NCBI RefSeq assembly: GCF_001011035.1
Contig: NZ_CP011492.1
Span: forward strand, 5,625,001 to 5,689,000
Direction: 5' to 3'
DNA from: Streptomyces sp. CNQ-509
GTDB taxonomy: Bacteria > Actinomycetota > Actinomycetes > Streptomycetales > Streptomycetaceae
Length of the DNA stretch: 64,000 nt
Both the position numbers and the translations under genes were made by a program. Positions 1 through 8,580 of the stretch are shown piece after piece. The notes under the pieces were generated by a model. It made no database searches, had not been told where the DNA came from, and worked only from the letters and a program-made list of their open reading frames with translations. The stretch's first letter is position 1, and every line of letters begins with the position of its first letter.

Positions 1-1
1 G

Positions 2-505
2 GTCTCCGACGGCCGCGCCGTCCTCGGCATCGGCGCCGGCTGGAACCGCGAGGAGATGCGCGACCACGGCACGGACCCGCGCACCCGGTTCGCGCTCATG
101 CGCGAGCGGGTGCTGGCGATGAAGGAGCTGTGGACGCACGAACTGGCCGAGTTCCACGGCGAGTACGTCGACTTCCCGCCGGCGTACTGCTGGCCGAAGC
201 CGGCCCACCCGATCCCGGTGCTCGTCGGCGGCTGGGCGCCGGGGACGTTCGACCGGATCATCGAGTACGGCGACGGGTGGTTCCCCTTCGGCGCGAGCCC
301 CGCGGCACTCGTCCCCGCCGTCGCCGAGCTGCGCGAGCGGGCCGGGCGGCGGGTGCCGGTCGTCGTGCACGCGGCCCCGCCCGAGCCGAAGGCCGTCGCG
401 GACCTGACGGAGGCGGGCGTGGACGAGATCACGTTCAACCTGCGGTCCGCACCGCGCGACGAGACCCTGCGCCAGCTCGACCGGATGGCAGAGCTGCTGG
501 GCTGA
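2..505 (+). CDS. LLM-class F420-dependent oxidoreductase, C-terminal part (5' end outside window)
   Basis: The frame is open from the window edge, so the N-terminus is missing. The visible 167 residues begin in the conserved LGIGAGWN stretch of F420-dependent LLM-class TIM-barrel oxidoreductases and continue through WPKPAHPIPVLVGG, a typical late-barrel substrate/F420 region, to a stop. The family transfers hydride between reduced F420 and varied substrates in the cytoplasm; nothing here indicates which substrate. The gene converges on the SDR gene across a strong hairpin. Family call is firm, substrate unknown. Confidence 0.85.
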   Translation, partial: VSDGRAVLGIGAGWNREEMRDHGTDPRTRFALMRERVLAMKELWTHELAEFHGEYVDFPPAYCWPKPAHPIPVLVGGWAPGTFDRIIEYGDGWFPFGASPAALVPAVAELRERAGRRVPVVVHAAPPEPKAVADLTEAGVDEITFNLRSAPRDETLRQLDRMAELLG

Positions 506-512
506 CCGCCCG

Positions 513-538
513 CGCCCCCGGCCCGCGGGCCGGGGGCG
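513..538. terminator. Bidirectional GC-rich hairpin terminator
   Basis: A near-perfect inverted repeat of about 11-12 bp (arms GCCCCCGGCCC and GGGCCGGGGGC) sits in the 42-bp gap between two convergent genes. It has no T-tract, which is usual for actinomycete terminators. It probably serves both genes. Confidence 0.7.
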
Positions 539-547
539 TGCGGTGGC

Positions 548-1318
548 TCAGGAGGGGGGGTCGGGGGCGTGCTTCATCAGGGCGGTCTCGCCGGCCGACC
601 AGCCGCCGTCCACGGAGATGTCCGCGCCCGTCATGTACGAGGCCGCGTCCGAGACCAGGAAGGCCACCGCCTCGCCGATCTCCTCCGGCGTGCCGAGCCG
701 GTTCAGCGGCGCGAACGGGAAGTTGCCCTCACCGGGCTTGGCGCCGTTGGCGGCGGTCATGGGGGTGTAGACGAGGCCGGGATGGACGGAGTTCACCCGT
801 ATCCGGTAGCGGCCCAGCTCCACCGCGGCCGTCTTCGTCAGGCCCCGGGCGCCCCACTTGGACGCCCCGTACCCCGCCGTCATGGGGTGCCCGTTCAGGC
901 CCGTGGCGGAGCCGACGTTGACGATCGAGCCGCCGCCGGCCGCGCGCATCGCCGGGACGACCGCCTTCACGCCGAGGAACACCCCGGTGAGGTTCACCTT
1001 CACGACCTGCTCGAACTTCTCCAGGCTCTCGTCCTCGATCAGCGACCAGGAGTCGACCCCGGCGTTGTTGACCAGGCCGTCCAGCCTGCCGTAGCGCCCG
1101 ACGACCGCGTCCACCACGGCCGTCCAGTCGTCCTCGCTGGTCACGTCGTGGCGGAGGAAGATCCCGCCGGCCTCGGCGGCGGTCTTCTCGCCCTGCTCAC
1201 TGCCCCGCCCGGTCACCACGACCGCGGCCCCGTCCCGGGCCAGGCGGGCGACGACCGCCCGGCCCAGCCCGCCGCCGCCGCCCGTCACGATCACTACCTT
1301 GTCCTGCAAGCCAGACAC
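548..1318 (-). CDS. SDR family NAD(P)-dependent oxidoreductase
   Basis: A 256-residue classical short-chain dehydrogenase. The cofactor motif TGGGGGLG is at residues 12-19, NNAG at 84-87, and the catalytic set is S137, Y150 and K154 (YGASK). The C-terminal DGGWSAG segment is typical. It should oxidise or reduce an alcohol/ketone pair with NAD(P)H in the cytoplasm. The start is a GTG (protein MSGLQDK) preceded by an AGGAGG-like stretch. It lies next to the quinone-type cluster but has neither of the shared promoter elements, so membership is unproven. Confidence 0.88.
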   Translation of the reverse strand: MSGLQDKVVIVTGGGGGLGRAVVARLARDGAAVVVTGRGSEQGEKTAAEAGGIFLRHDVTSEDDWTAVVDAVVGRYGRLDGLVNNAGVDSWSLIEDESLEKFEQVVKVNLTGVFLGVKAVVPAMRAAGGGSIVNVGSATGLNGHPMTAGYGASKWGARGLTKTAAVELGRYRIRVNSVHPGLVYTPMTAANGAKPGEGNFPFAPLNRLGTPEEIGEAVAFLVSDAASYMTGADISVDGGWSAGETALMKHAPDPPS

Positions 1319-1422
1319 GGTCGTTCCTCCTGGTGTTCATGCGGTGGACGGAACCGGCCGGGGCCGGTGCGGTGCCGGGCGCGCGGCCCCGCGTCCGTCC
1401 CGGCTCCCGGCTCCCGGCGGGG

Positions 1423-2052
1423 TCAGAACCCGATGGCCTCGCGGAGCAGCAGGACGGTGCCGCGCCCGGGGTAGTAGTTCGGGTTGAAGGCGTGGAGGAT
1501 GAGGACGCGGTTGAGGGCGCTGCCCACCCCGTACGCCTTCATGGCCCGCTCGTCCTCCAACTTGGTGCAGTGGGTTTCGAGACGGCGCAGCCCGGTCTCC
1601 ACGTCGGGCACCACCTTCTGCGCCCCGACGACCCAGATGGCGTGGTCGGAGCCGCCGGTGTAGCCGGTGAGCTGGCTTCCGCTGGCCGAGCCGATCACGA
1701 GGGAGCCGGTCTCGGTGACCGCGTGGACGCTGCCGACGATGACGTCGTGGTGGCCGAGCAGCCGCCGGATGTCCTTCCGCTGGGCGGTGCGGTCCATGGC
1801 CAGGCTCTGCGTCCTGACGGAGTCGTACCGCTCGCTGTTGAGATCCTCGTCGATGCCGGACAGGCGCAGCGTCTCGCTGGCCCCGGTGAACACGGTGGCG
1901 CCCTCGGGAACGAGGTCCTTGACGCGGGCGCGCGCGGCCGCGGCGTCGTCGAGGATCTCGGCCTCGAAGCCGTTGCCCTTCAGTGCGGTGGCCACCTTCT
2001 CCAGGCGCTCCGCGGGCGCCGGCTCGGTGAACGACGGTGCCGGGGTCGTCAT
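1423..2052 (-). CDS. LUD-domain protein (LutC/DUF162-like)
   Basis: A 209-residue protein with the fold signature of LUD (lactate utilisation) proteins: EGATVFTGASETL near residue 55 and the late TGGSDHAIWVVGAQK stretch. LutC-type proteins normally act with the iron-sulphur proteins LutA/LutB in lactate oxidation, but no lutA or lutB is visible, so that role is doubtful here. The ATG has a clear AGGAG ribosome site. Its leader of about 140 nt starts at a 32-nt promoter element shared with two KAS III-like genes, which suggests co-regulation with the cluster. Specific function unknown. Confidence 0.75.
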   Translation of the reverse strand: MTTPAPSFTEPAPAERLEKVATALKGNGFEAEILDDAAAARARVKDLVPEGATVFTGASETLRLSGIDEDLNSERYDSVRTQSLAMDRTAQRKDIRRLLGHHDVIVGSVHAVTETGSLVIGSASGSQLTGYTGGSDHAIWVVGAQKVVPDVETGLRRLETHCTKLEDERAMKAYGVGSALNRVLILHAFNPNYYPGRGTVLLLREAIGF

Positions 2053-2190
2053 GGTTTCTCCTGTTTGTCGGGTGCGGCGGATCTGAGTGAGCAGGCGGTG
2101 CCGTCCGGGCGCGATCGCGGGGGACGGAGAAGCGGGTCGTGGTGGTTCCCGGGCCGCCTGCTCGCCGGATGACGTGTTCGTCGTCTCCCT

Positions 2191-2222
2191 CTGTACGACA
2201 AGACATCCCGCCGGAATGTGAC
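2191..2222 (-). promoter_or_regulatory. Shared ECF-sigma-like promoter element, copy 1 (LUD gene)
   Basis: Read on the minus strand it contains TCACATTCCG, then 10 nt, then TTGTCGTACAG. The same layout without gaps occurs at 3435-3466 (minus) and 5201-5232 (plus). The -35-like CACA and -10-like TGTCG blocks resemble ECF-type promoters (ECF41-like as I remember it). It lies about 140 nt before the LUD start. Confidence 0.65.
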
Positions 2223-2243
2223 GCGGGTACCCCGCCGGGGTGA

Positions 2244-3302
2244 CTACAGGACCTTCAGGAGCACGACGGTCCACTGGAATCCGAGCCCCTCGGAGACGAG
2301 GAGGACGAGGTCGCCGCTGCGGCAGCGGTCGTGGTCCACGAGGTGTGCGAGGGCGCCGAACGGGTCGGCGGCGCCGACGTGGCCGGTGACCGCCGCGTAG
2401 TCCCACGTGGTGCGCGACACCGGGATGTCCAGCGCGTCGAGGTAGTTGCGCTTGAGGAAGGGCGCGCCGATGGCCGGGACGAGCACGTGGGCGACGTCCG
2501 CGAGACCGGCACCGGCCCGGGAGAGGGCGGCGCCGATCGTGGCCGTCAGGCCGGACCTGAGGCGGCCGATGACGACCTCCGTGCCCATCCGGGTGGTGAG
2601 GAAGGCGCGGGCGCGCGCGGTGATGTCGACGGGGGTGCGGTCCGAGGGCGCCTCGGCGTGCAGCCCGCTCAGCAGCGGATCGGTGAGGGTCGCCGCGGAG
2701 AGCAGCCGGGCGAATCCCGCGTCGCGGGCGAGTACGACGGCGGCGGCGCCGTCGGCGAACACGTACCCCTGCTCGCAGTTGAAGCGGTCGATGTGGGGCC
2801 GGCTCCAGAGGTCGCCCGCGACGACGAGGGCGGCGCGCTCCCGGGTGGCGAGCATCCGCTGGGCGGCGATCACGAGGGCGTTGAGTCCGGCCACGCAGCC
2901 GCCCGATATCTCGGCGGCGAAGACCGCGGGGGCGCTGACGGCTTCGGCGACCGCGGTGGCCAGGTTGTGCAGCGGCGGGCGCGGCTGCGGGAAGACGTTG
3001 GCGAAGAGCACGGTGCCGAGGGCGGCGGCGGGCACGGGCGCGCGGCCGACGGCCGACACGGCCGCGCCGGCGGCGAGGTCGTAGAGGCTGCTCGTCTCCT
3101 CGGCGACGGTGACGCTGCGGTACCCGGTGAGTTCCGCGTCCGCCGCGGAGATCAGCCCGTCACGGACGGCTTCGGCGAGGGGCAGGGCGGGCGGCGCCTC
3201 GACCGCCGCCGACGCGAGGCGCAGATCGCCGCCCGCGGTGAAGTCGAGAGCGCTGGGGGTGAGCGGTGGGAAGGGAGGCGGTGCCGAAACCGGGGTCGTC
3301 AT
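2244..3302 (-). CDS. KAS III-like acyltransferase/ketosynthase (DpsC/CerJ type), paralogue 1
   Basis: A 352-residue thiolase-fold protein. The nucleophile C136 lies in GGCVAGL. The canonical KAS III His of PHQAN is replaced (VPAIG, about residue 276), while a later GHVGAAD gives H308 and D313. This H-x4-D arrangement is that of the priming/acyl-transferring KAS III homologues DpsC and CerJ (recalled from the literature) rather than FabH. It is probably an O- or C-acyltransferase or an unusual starter-unit enzyme. It is a clear paralogue of the gene at 5318. An ATG with GGAG ribosome site and its own ECF-like promoter are present. Confidence 0.78.
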   Translation of the reverse strand: MTTPVSAPPPFPPLTPSALDFTAGGDLRLASAAVEAPPALPLAEAVRDGLISAADAELTGYRSVTVAEETSSLYDLAAGAAVSAVGRAPVPAAALGTVLFANVFPQPRPPLHNLATAVAEAVSAPAVFAAEISGGCVAGLNALVIAAQRMLATRERAALVVAGDLWSRPHIDRFNCEQGYVFADGAAAVVLARDAGFARLLSAATLTDPLLSGLHAEAPSDRTPVDITARARAFLTTRMGTEVVIGRLRSGLTATIGAALSRAGAGLADVAHVLVPAIGAPFLKRNYLDALDIPVSRTTWDYAAVTGHVGAADPFGALAHLVDHDRCRSGDLVLLVSEGLGFQWTVVLLKVL

Positions 3303-3434
3303 GATCGCTCCTGGCGGGGTGTCTGTGTCGGTGGTGACGAGCAGGCGGGGCCGGCCGGCGCGATGTCGGGGGGCAGGGCGTCGGATTCATGGGGGTCACT
3401 GGCTTCCTGTTCGCGGGCTGGTGCGTTCGTTCAC

Positions 3435-3466
3435 CTGTACGACAAGGCGCGTCGGCGGAATGTGAG
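3435..3466 (-). promoter_or_regulatory. Shared ECF-sigma-like promoter element, copy 2 (KAS III-like paralogue 1)
   Basis: On the minus strand it has TCACATTCCG, 10 nt, then CTTGTCGTACAG, nearly identical in both conserved blocks to the element before the LUD gene. It lies about 130 nt upstream of the KAS III-like start, inside the 363-bp divergent intergenic region shared with the FAD hydroxylase. Confidence 0.65.
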
Positions 3467-3573
3467 GTGCGGTCCCGCAAGGGTCCCCGCCTTTCGGCCA
3501 AGGGGCGCGTGTCCGCGGATACGTGCAGGTCGGGGCGGCTTCCTCGGTTCCGCACGGCCGCCCTCGCCGTCCG

Positions 3574-3614
3574 CTTGGCGATTTCTTGGCAGCCGCTTGG
3601 CGGTCGATTGGCGG
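3574..3614 (+). promoter_or_regulatory. Four 11-bp-spaced TTGGC direct repeats (SARP-like operator)
   Basis: TTGGC begins at 3575, 3586, 3597 and 3608, exactly 11 bp apart; the heptamers are CTTGGCG, CTTGGCA, CTTGGCG and ATTGGCG. Heptamer direct repeats with 11-bp periodicity are the classic layout of binding sites for SARP activators (ActII-ORF4/DnrI/AfsR families). The same repeat occurs upstream of dxs and of the THN synthase gene. Confidence 0.75.
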
Positions 3615-3628
3615 TCGTAGAGGTCGCC

Positions 3629-3658
3629 TTGACGGTGTACACGACGGGCTCTTAGCGT
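3629..3658 (+). promoter_or_regulatory. Probable -35/-10 promoter of the FAD hydroxylase gene
   Basis: TTGACG, a 17-nt spacer and TTAGCG lie just downstream of the TTGGC repeats and end about 9 nt before the hydroxylase ATG. This suggests a transcript with a very short or absent leader, activated from the adjacent repeats. Confidence 0.45.
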
Positions 3659-3666
3659 CGGATGCC

Positions 3667-5169
3667 ATGACGGGATTACGGGAATCGGGGCAATTGCTGC
3701 CTGACCAGGTGCAAGTGCTCGTAGTGGGCGCCGGACCCGCCGGCATGGTGGCCGGCATCACCCTCGCGGGCTACGGCGTCGACGTCCTGCTCGTCGAGAA
3801 GCGCCCGGAGGCGTCCGAGCTGTCGCGGGCCATGCTCATCAGCACCAGGACCATGGAACTGGTGCGCCGCTGGGGCCTGGAGGCGGCGGTACGCGCCAAG
3901 GCGAGCGACGTCGAGGCGTACACGTACGTCACCGAGACCCTGGCCGCCGGCACCGGCACCGAGATGCCGATGGCCATCCCGACCCGGCCCGAGGCGGCCC
4001 TGGTGAGCCCGACCCGGCCCGCGTGGGCGCCGCAGGACGACCTGGAGCCCGTGCTCCTGGCCCATCTGCGCACGCTGCCCGCCGCGCAGGTGCGGCTCGG
4101 CTGCGAACTCACCGCGCTCTTCCAGGACGACGACGGCATCCGGGCCACGCTGCTCGACCACGCGACCGGGAGCAGCCACGTGGTCGAGGCGCGCTACGTG
4201 ATCGGCGGCGACGGCCCGTACAGCACGGTGCGCGAGCAACTCGGCATCGCCATGGAGGGCCTGGACCACCTCGGCGGCTACGAGTCGGTCCAGTTCCGGG
4301 CCGAGCTCGACGGCGTCATCGGGGACCCGGACCGCAAGCCCGCCGTCTACATGATCACCCGGCCGGACGCGGCCGGCTTCCTCAGCCGCCGCGGCCAGGG
4401 GGACCGGTGGAGCTTCGCGCGCGGTCGCGCCCCCGACCAGCCGGGTCTCGCCGACCTCGACGACGCCGGGCTGGCCGCGCTGCTGGCCCGCGCGGCGGGC
4501 GTCGACACGCTCCGGCCGCGGATCGAGCGGTTCAGCAGCTTCGCGCTCGCCGCCATGCTCGCCGACCGGTACCGGGAGCGCCGCGGCTTCGTCATCGGCG
4601 ACGCCGCCCACCGGATGACGCCCCGCGGCGGCACCGGCATGAACACCGCGATCCAGGACGCCTTCGACCTCGGCTGGAAGCTCGCCTGGACGCTCCAGGG
4701 CTGGGCACGGGACGACCTGCTCGACACCTACGAGACCGAGCGCCGCCCGGTCGGCAGGCACAACGTCGACTTCTCCGCCGCCCCGCCCACCGAGCCCGCC
4801 ACCGCCGCGGAGACCCTGCCGTGGGACCTCAACGGACGGCTGGCCCACCACTGGGTCCCGCCCGCGGACGGCGCGCGGGACGAGCCGGTCTCCACCGTCG
4901 ACCTGATCGGCGACGGGCTCACCCTGCTCACCGGTCCCGAGGGGAAGCGCTGGACCGGGGCCGGAGCCGTCGGCGCCGGGCCCGTGCCGCTCGCGGTGCA
5001 CACCCTCGACCGGGCCACCGCCGACGCCCTCGGGCTGCCGCCCGCGGGCGCGATGCTCGTACGCCCCGACTGCCGCGAGATCCAGCGGTGGCCGGAGTAC
5101 GACGAGGCCGCACCGCCCCGGGTGGAGTCCCTGACCCCGGCCGCGCACGCGCTCCTCGCCGCCGACTGA
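3667..5169 (+). CDS. FAD-dependent aromatic hydroxylase (PHBH-family group A monooxygenase)
   Basis: A 500-residue flavoprotein with GAGPAG at residues 21-26 (FAD ADP-binding), the GGDG motif of aromatic hydroxylases near 180-183, and VIGDAAHR with GD at 311-312 (ribityl contact). The C-terminal thioredoxin-like tail is present but short. Such enzymes hydroxylate phenols or naphthoquinones with NAD(P)H and O2, fitting late oxidation of a flaviolin-type ring. It stands between two KAS III-like paralogues and is preceded by four SARP-like repeats. I took the ATG before TGLRESG, as it gives a normal N-terminus before the Rossmann motif. Confidence 0.88.
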   Translation: MTGLRESGQLLPDQVQVLVVGAGPAGMVAGITLAGYGVDVLLVEKRPEASELSRAMLISTRTMELVRRWGLEAAVRAKASDVEAYTYVTETLAAGTGTEMPMAIPTRPEAALVSPTRPAWAPQDDLEPVLLAHLRTLPAAQVRLGCELTALFQDDDGIRATLLDHATGSSHVVEARYVIGGDGPYSTVREQLGIAMEGLDHLGGYESVQFRAELDGVIGDPDRKPAVYMITRPDAAGFLSRRGQGDRWSFARGRAPDQPGLADLDDAGLAALLARAAGVDTLRPRIERFSSFALAAMLADRYRERRGFVIGDAAHRMTPRGGTGMNTAIQDAFDLGWKLAWTLQGWARDDLLDTYETERRPVGRHNVDFSAAPPTEPATAAETLPWDLNGRLAHHWVPPADGARDEPVSTVDLIGDGLTLLTGPEGKRWTGAGAVGAGPVPLAVHTLDRATADALGLPPAGAMLVRPDCREIQRWPEYDEAAPPRVESLTPAAHALLAAD

Positions 5170-5200
5170 GCGCACCGCCGGAACGCCACGGGCCGCCGGC

Positions 5201-5232
5201 CTCACATTCCGGAGCGCTGTCCTGTCGGATGA
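5201..5232 (+). promoter_or_regulatory. Shared ECF-sigma-like promoter element, copy 3 (KAS III-like paralogue 2)
   Basis: TCACATTCCG, 10 nt, then CCTGTCGGATGA on the plus strand aligns without gaps with the two minus-strand copies. It lies about 85 nt before the downstream ATG. Confidence 0.62.
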
Positions 5233-5317
5233 CCGGGGGGCCGCCCCGGGGCGTCCTCCCGCCCGGCGCACGCGTCAGTCCACGCACCCCGCCCCAGTGC
5301 CCTCACGGAGGCTCCTC

Positions 5318-6364
5318 ATGGCCCAGCCCCCCTTTCCGGCCCTGACCCCCAGCGCCACCGACTTCACGAAGGGCGGCGCGCTCTACGTCGCTGCCGCGGC
5401 GACGGAACTGCCGCCCGCCATGCCCATCGAAGACGCCATTCGCGACGGGCTGTACACCCGGGAGAGCGCCGGCATCGCCGAATACACCGGCGTCACCATC
5501 GCGGACGAATCCAGTTCCATCCTCGACCTGGCGTCCGCCGCCGCCCTTTCCGCGACCGCGAGATCGAACGTGCCGGCCACCGACATACGCAGCCTGCTGT
5601 TCGTCAGCATCTTCCCCTTCACGCACCCGCGCCTCTACAACCTGCCCGCGGCGATCGCCGAAGCGGTCCGCGCGCCGAGCGCCTTCACCACCCAGATATC
5701 CAACGCGTCCTGCGCCGCGGGCGTCGACGCCCTCGTCATGGCCGGGCACCGCCTGCTGCTCACCGAGGACCCCGCCGCCCTCGTCGTCGCCGCCGAACTC
5801 TGGCGGATGCCCCACATCGACCGCTTCGACTGCAATCCGAACTTCATCTTCGCCGACGGCGCGTCCGCCGTCGTGCTCGGCCGGTCGGGCGGCTACGCCC
5901 GGCTGCTCTCCGGGGCGACCCTCACCGATCCGACGCTGAGCGGGCTGCACGTCGAAGTCCCCTCGGACCGCACCCCCGTCGACGTCAGCGCGCGCGCCGG
6001 CGCGTTCTTCCGGCGGACGGGCCGGGACACCGCCGAGGTGCACGGGCGCCTCGAAGCGGGGCTGAGGGCCACGATCGACAGTTCCCTGGCGCCGGCCGGC
6101 ATCAGCCTGGACGACGTGGCGTGCGTGGTCCTGCCGGCGGTCGGGAGGACGTTCCTGCAGCGGTATCTCGACATGCTGAAGATTCCCGTTTCCCGCACCA
6201 CGTGGGGCTACTTCGCGACCACGAGCCACATCGGCCCCGGCGACCAGTTCAGCGCCCTCGAATATCTCGCGGAGAACGACCGCTGCCGCAGCGGCGACGT
6301 GATTCTCCTCATCGGCGAGGGCGTGGGCTTCCAGTTCAGCGTCGCGGTACTCGAAGTCCAGTAG
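5318..6364 (+). CDS. KAS III-like acyltransferase/ketosynthase (DpsC/CerJ type), paralogue 2
   Basis: A 348-residue paralogue of the divergently placed KAS III-like protein, sharing the PPFPxLTPSAxDFT N-terminus and the TLTDPxLSGLH and VSRTTW blocks. The nucleophile is C132 (NASCAAG); SHIGPGD provides H304 and D309, and again the FabH PHQAN histidine is absent (LPAVG). A GGAGG ribosome site 5-6 nt before the ATG decides this start over an upstream in-frame ATG. Two such paralogues in one cluster could act as a pair on one acyl unit or load different ones; that is inference. Confidence 0.78.
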   Translation: MAQPPFPALTPSATDFTKGGALYVAAAATELPPAMPIEDAIRDGLYTRESAGIAEYTGVTIADESSSILDLASAAALSATARSNVPATDIRSLLFVSIFPFTHPRLYNLPAAIAEAVRAPSAFTTQISNASCAAGVDALVMAGHRLLLTEDPAALVVAAELWRMPHIDRFDCNPNFIFADGASAVVLGRSGGYARLLSGATLTDPTLSGLHVEVPSDRTPVDVSARAGAFFRRTGRDTAEVHGRLEAGLRATIDSSLAPAGISLDDVACVVLPAVGRTFLQRYLDMLKIPVSRTTWGYFATTSHIGPGDQFSALEYLAENDRCRSGDVILLIGEGVGFQFSVAVLEVQ

Positions 6365-6487
6365 CCCCGGCCGGCGGTGCGGGCACGCACCGGAAAGCGG
6401 ATAGTGGAGCGGCGGACGAGCGCTCCCGCGTTACTTGAATTAATGCCTCGTCGCACCGCTCCACGATTTTCAGTATGGGGACGCTCC

Positions 6488-6527
6488 TTGGGCAGGACTG
6501 TGCCGCGAGTTGGCGGCGGCTTGGCGG
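6488..6527 (+). promoter_or_regulatory. 11-bp-spaced TTGGC repeats upstream of dxs
   Basis: TTGGCGG begins at 6510 and again at 6521. A TTGGGC at 6488 is in the same 11-bp phase (two periods upstream), with a degenerate TGTGC between. The unit and period match the site before the FAD hydroxylase. The dxs start is about 130 nt downstream. Confidence 0.62.
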
Positions 6528-6657
6528 GCCGCGCAGGCCGGGAGCGATCGATCATACGCCCGCAAAAATGACAAGAGTCTGCCATACCGGGCCACCGGCA
6601 ACATGTTGCCGCGCGGGACTCCTTGCTGAATTAGGCCGCGGCCCCGAGTGTTGTTCC

Positions 6658-8565
6658 ATGACACTTCTAGATTCGCTCCGTGGTCCGAAGGATCTCAAGG
6701 ACCTTGGGCCGAATGAGCTCACCGGTCTTGCCGCCGAGATCAGGGACCGATTGATCTCCACGGTGTCGGCGAACAGCGGGCACCTCGGTCCGAACCTCGG
6801 CGTGGTGGAACTCACCATCGCCATGCACCGCGTGTTCGATTCCCCTCGCGATCCGCTCATCTTCGACACCGGCCACCAGTCGTACGTGCACAAGCTGCTG
6901 ACGGGCCGGCAGGAGGAGTTCGCCACCCTGCGGCAGCCCGGCGGCATGTCCGGATACCCGTGCCAGGCCGAGTCACCCCACGACCACGTGGAGAACTCGC
7001 ACGCCTCGACCTCCCTGTCGTACGCCGACGGTCTCGGCAAGGCGTTCAAGCTGCGCGGCGAGGACGACAGGACGGTGGCCGCGGTCATCGGCGACGGCGC
7101 GCTCACCGGCGGGATGGCCTGGGAGGCGCTGAACAACATCGCCGCGGCCAAGTCGAACCGGGTCGTGATCATCGTCAACGACAACGGGCGTTCGTACTCG
7201 CCGACGCACGGCGCCATCGCCACCCACCTCGCGCAGGTGCGGACGTCGCAGAAGTACGAGAACGTGCTCGCCTCCATCAAGTCGACGCTGCCCAGGACCC
7301 CGTTGGTCGGCGCGCCCCTCTACGAGACGCTGCACGGGATCAAGAAGGGTCTCAAGGACGTCCTGCAGCCGCAGGTGATGTTCGAGGATCTGGGCCTGAA
7401 GTACGTCGGCCCCATCGACGGCCACGACCAGGCGGGACTCGAACTCGCGCTGGCCCACGCCAAGGACTTCGGCGGCCCGGTGATCGTGCACGTGCTGACC
7501 CGCAAGGGACACGGCTACGCGCCCGCCGAGAACAACGACGAGGACCACCTGCACCAGGTCGGCGCCAACACCGACCCGCTCACCGGCGCGCCGGTGAAGA
7601 AGGCCGCGCGTACCTGGTCGCACGTGTTCGCCGACGAGATCCTCAAGATCGGCGGCAAGCGCGAGGACGTGGTGGCGATCACCGCCGCGATGCTCCACCC
7701 CACCGGACTCGCGCCGTTCGCCAAGGCACATCCGGACCGCGTCTTCGACGTCGGCATCGCCGAGCAGCACGCCGTCACCATGGCGGCGGGGCTCGCGATG
7801 GGCGGGCTGCACCCGGTGGTGGCGCTCTACTCGACGTTCCTCAACCGGGCGTTCGACCAGATGCTCATGGACGTGGCCCTGCACAAGCTGCCCGTCACCT
7901 TCGTGCTGGACCGCGCCGGTGTCACCGGCCCGGACGGCGCGAGCCACAACGGCATGTGGGACGGCTCGATCAGCCAGATGATCCCGGGCATGCGCGTCGC
8001 CGCCCCGCGCGACGCCAAGCGGCTCTCCGAGCTGCTGACCGAGGCGCTGGACGACGCCACCGGACCGACGCTGCTGCGCTGGCCGAAGGCGCCGGCCGGC
8101 GAGGAGGTCCCGGGTCTCGGCAAGCTCGGCGGCATGGACGTGGTGGCCCGCCCCGAGGAGGGCACCGCCACCGACGTTCTCCTCGTCGGTGCCGGCGTGA
8201 TGGCCGGGGTGTGCGCGGACGCCGCGGCCCGGCTCGCGGACCAGGGCATCGGCGCGCTCGCCGTCGACCCGCGGTGGGTCAAGCCGGTCGACCCGGCGCT
8301 GGCCGCCGCTGCCCGCGACGTACGCCTCGTGGTCACCGTCGAGGACAACGGCATCTCCGGCGGCTTCGGCGACGCCGTCTGCCGCGACCTGCGCGACGCG
8401 GGCGTCGCCACCCCGGTCACGTCCTTCGGCCTGCCGCAGGAGTTCCTGGACCACAACACCCGCGGCGGCATCCTCGAACAGGCCGGGCTCACCGGCCAGC
8501 ACATCGCACGCTCCGTCACCGAGGCGGTCTCCGGCCGCCGCGGCGAGGTCGTCGGCTCGCGCTGA
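6658..8565 (+). CDS. dxs: 1-deoxy-D-xylulose-5-phosphate synthase
   Basis: A 635-residue transketolase-family enzyme, full length for DXS. It condenses pyruvate with glyceraldehyde-3-phosphate using thiamine diphosphate, the first MEP-pathway step. Visible motifs are SGHLGPNLG near 40-48, the ThDP GDGALTGG with GDG at 145-147, and the C-terminal half with DVGIAEQHAV and DRAGVTGPDG. The ATG lacks a strong ribosome site but starts the conserved N-terminus. SARP-like repeats upstream suggest a pathway-dedicated dxs copy providing prenyl precursor, so the cluster product is probably a meroterpenoid. Confidence 0.95.
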   Translation: MTLLDSLRGPKDLKDLGPNELTGLAAEIRDRLISTVSANSGHLGPNLGVVELTIAMHRVFDSPRDPLIFDTGHQSYVHKLLTGRQEEFATLRQPGGMSGYPCQAESPHDHVENSHASTSLSYADGLGKAFKLRGEDDRTVAAVIGDGALTGGMAWEALNNIAAAKSNRVVIIVNDNGRSYSPTHGAIATHLAQVRTSQKYENVLASIKSTLPRTPLVGAPLYETLHGIKKGLKDVLQPQVMFEDLGLKYVGPIDGHDQAGLELALAHAKDFGGPVIVHVLTRKGHGYAPAENNDEDHLHQVGANTDPLTGAPVKKAARTWSHVFADEILKIGGKREDVVAITAAMLHPTGLAPFAKAHPDRVFDVGIAEQHAVTMAAGLAMGGLHPVVALYSTFLNRAFDQMLMDVALHKLPVTFVLDRAGVTGPDGASHNGMWDGSISQMIPGMRVAAPRDAKRLSELLTEALDDATGPTLLRWPKAPAGEEVPGLGKLGGMDVVARPEEGTATDVLLVGAGVMAGVCADAAARLADQGIGALAVDPRWVKPVDPALAAAARDVRLVVTVEDNGISGGFGDAVCRDLRDAGVATPVTSFGLPQEFLDHNTRGGILEQAGLTGQHIARSVTEAVSGRRGEVVGSR

Positions 8566-8580
8566 CCACCGCGGGACGGC

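Noticed and set aside
1423..2052. LUD gene as part of a lactate utilisation operon
   Set aside because: No lutA or lutB is present and its promoter is shared with biosynthetic genes.
2222..2243. Small inverted repeat after paralogue 1 of the KAS III-like genes as a terminator
   Set aside because: The stem is only 5 bp and overlaps the edge of the shared promoter element; too weak to list.
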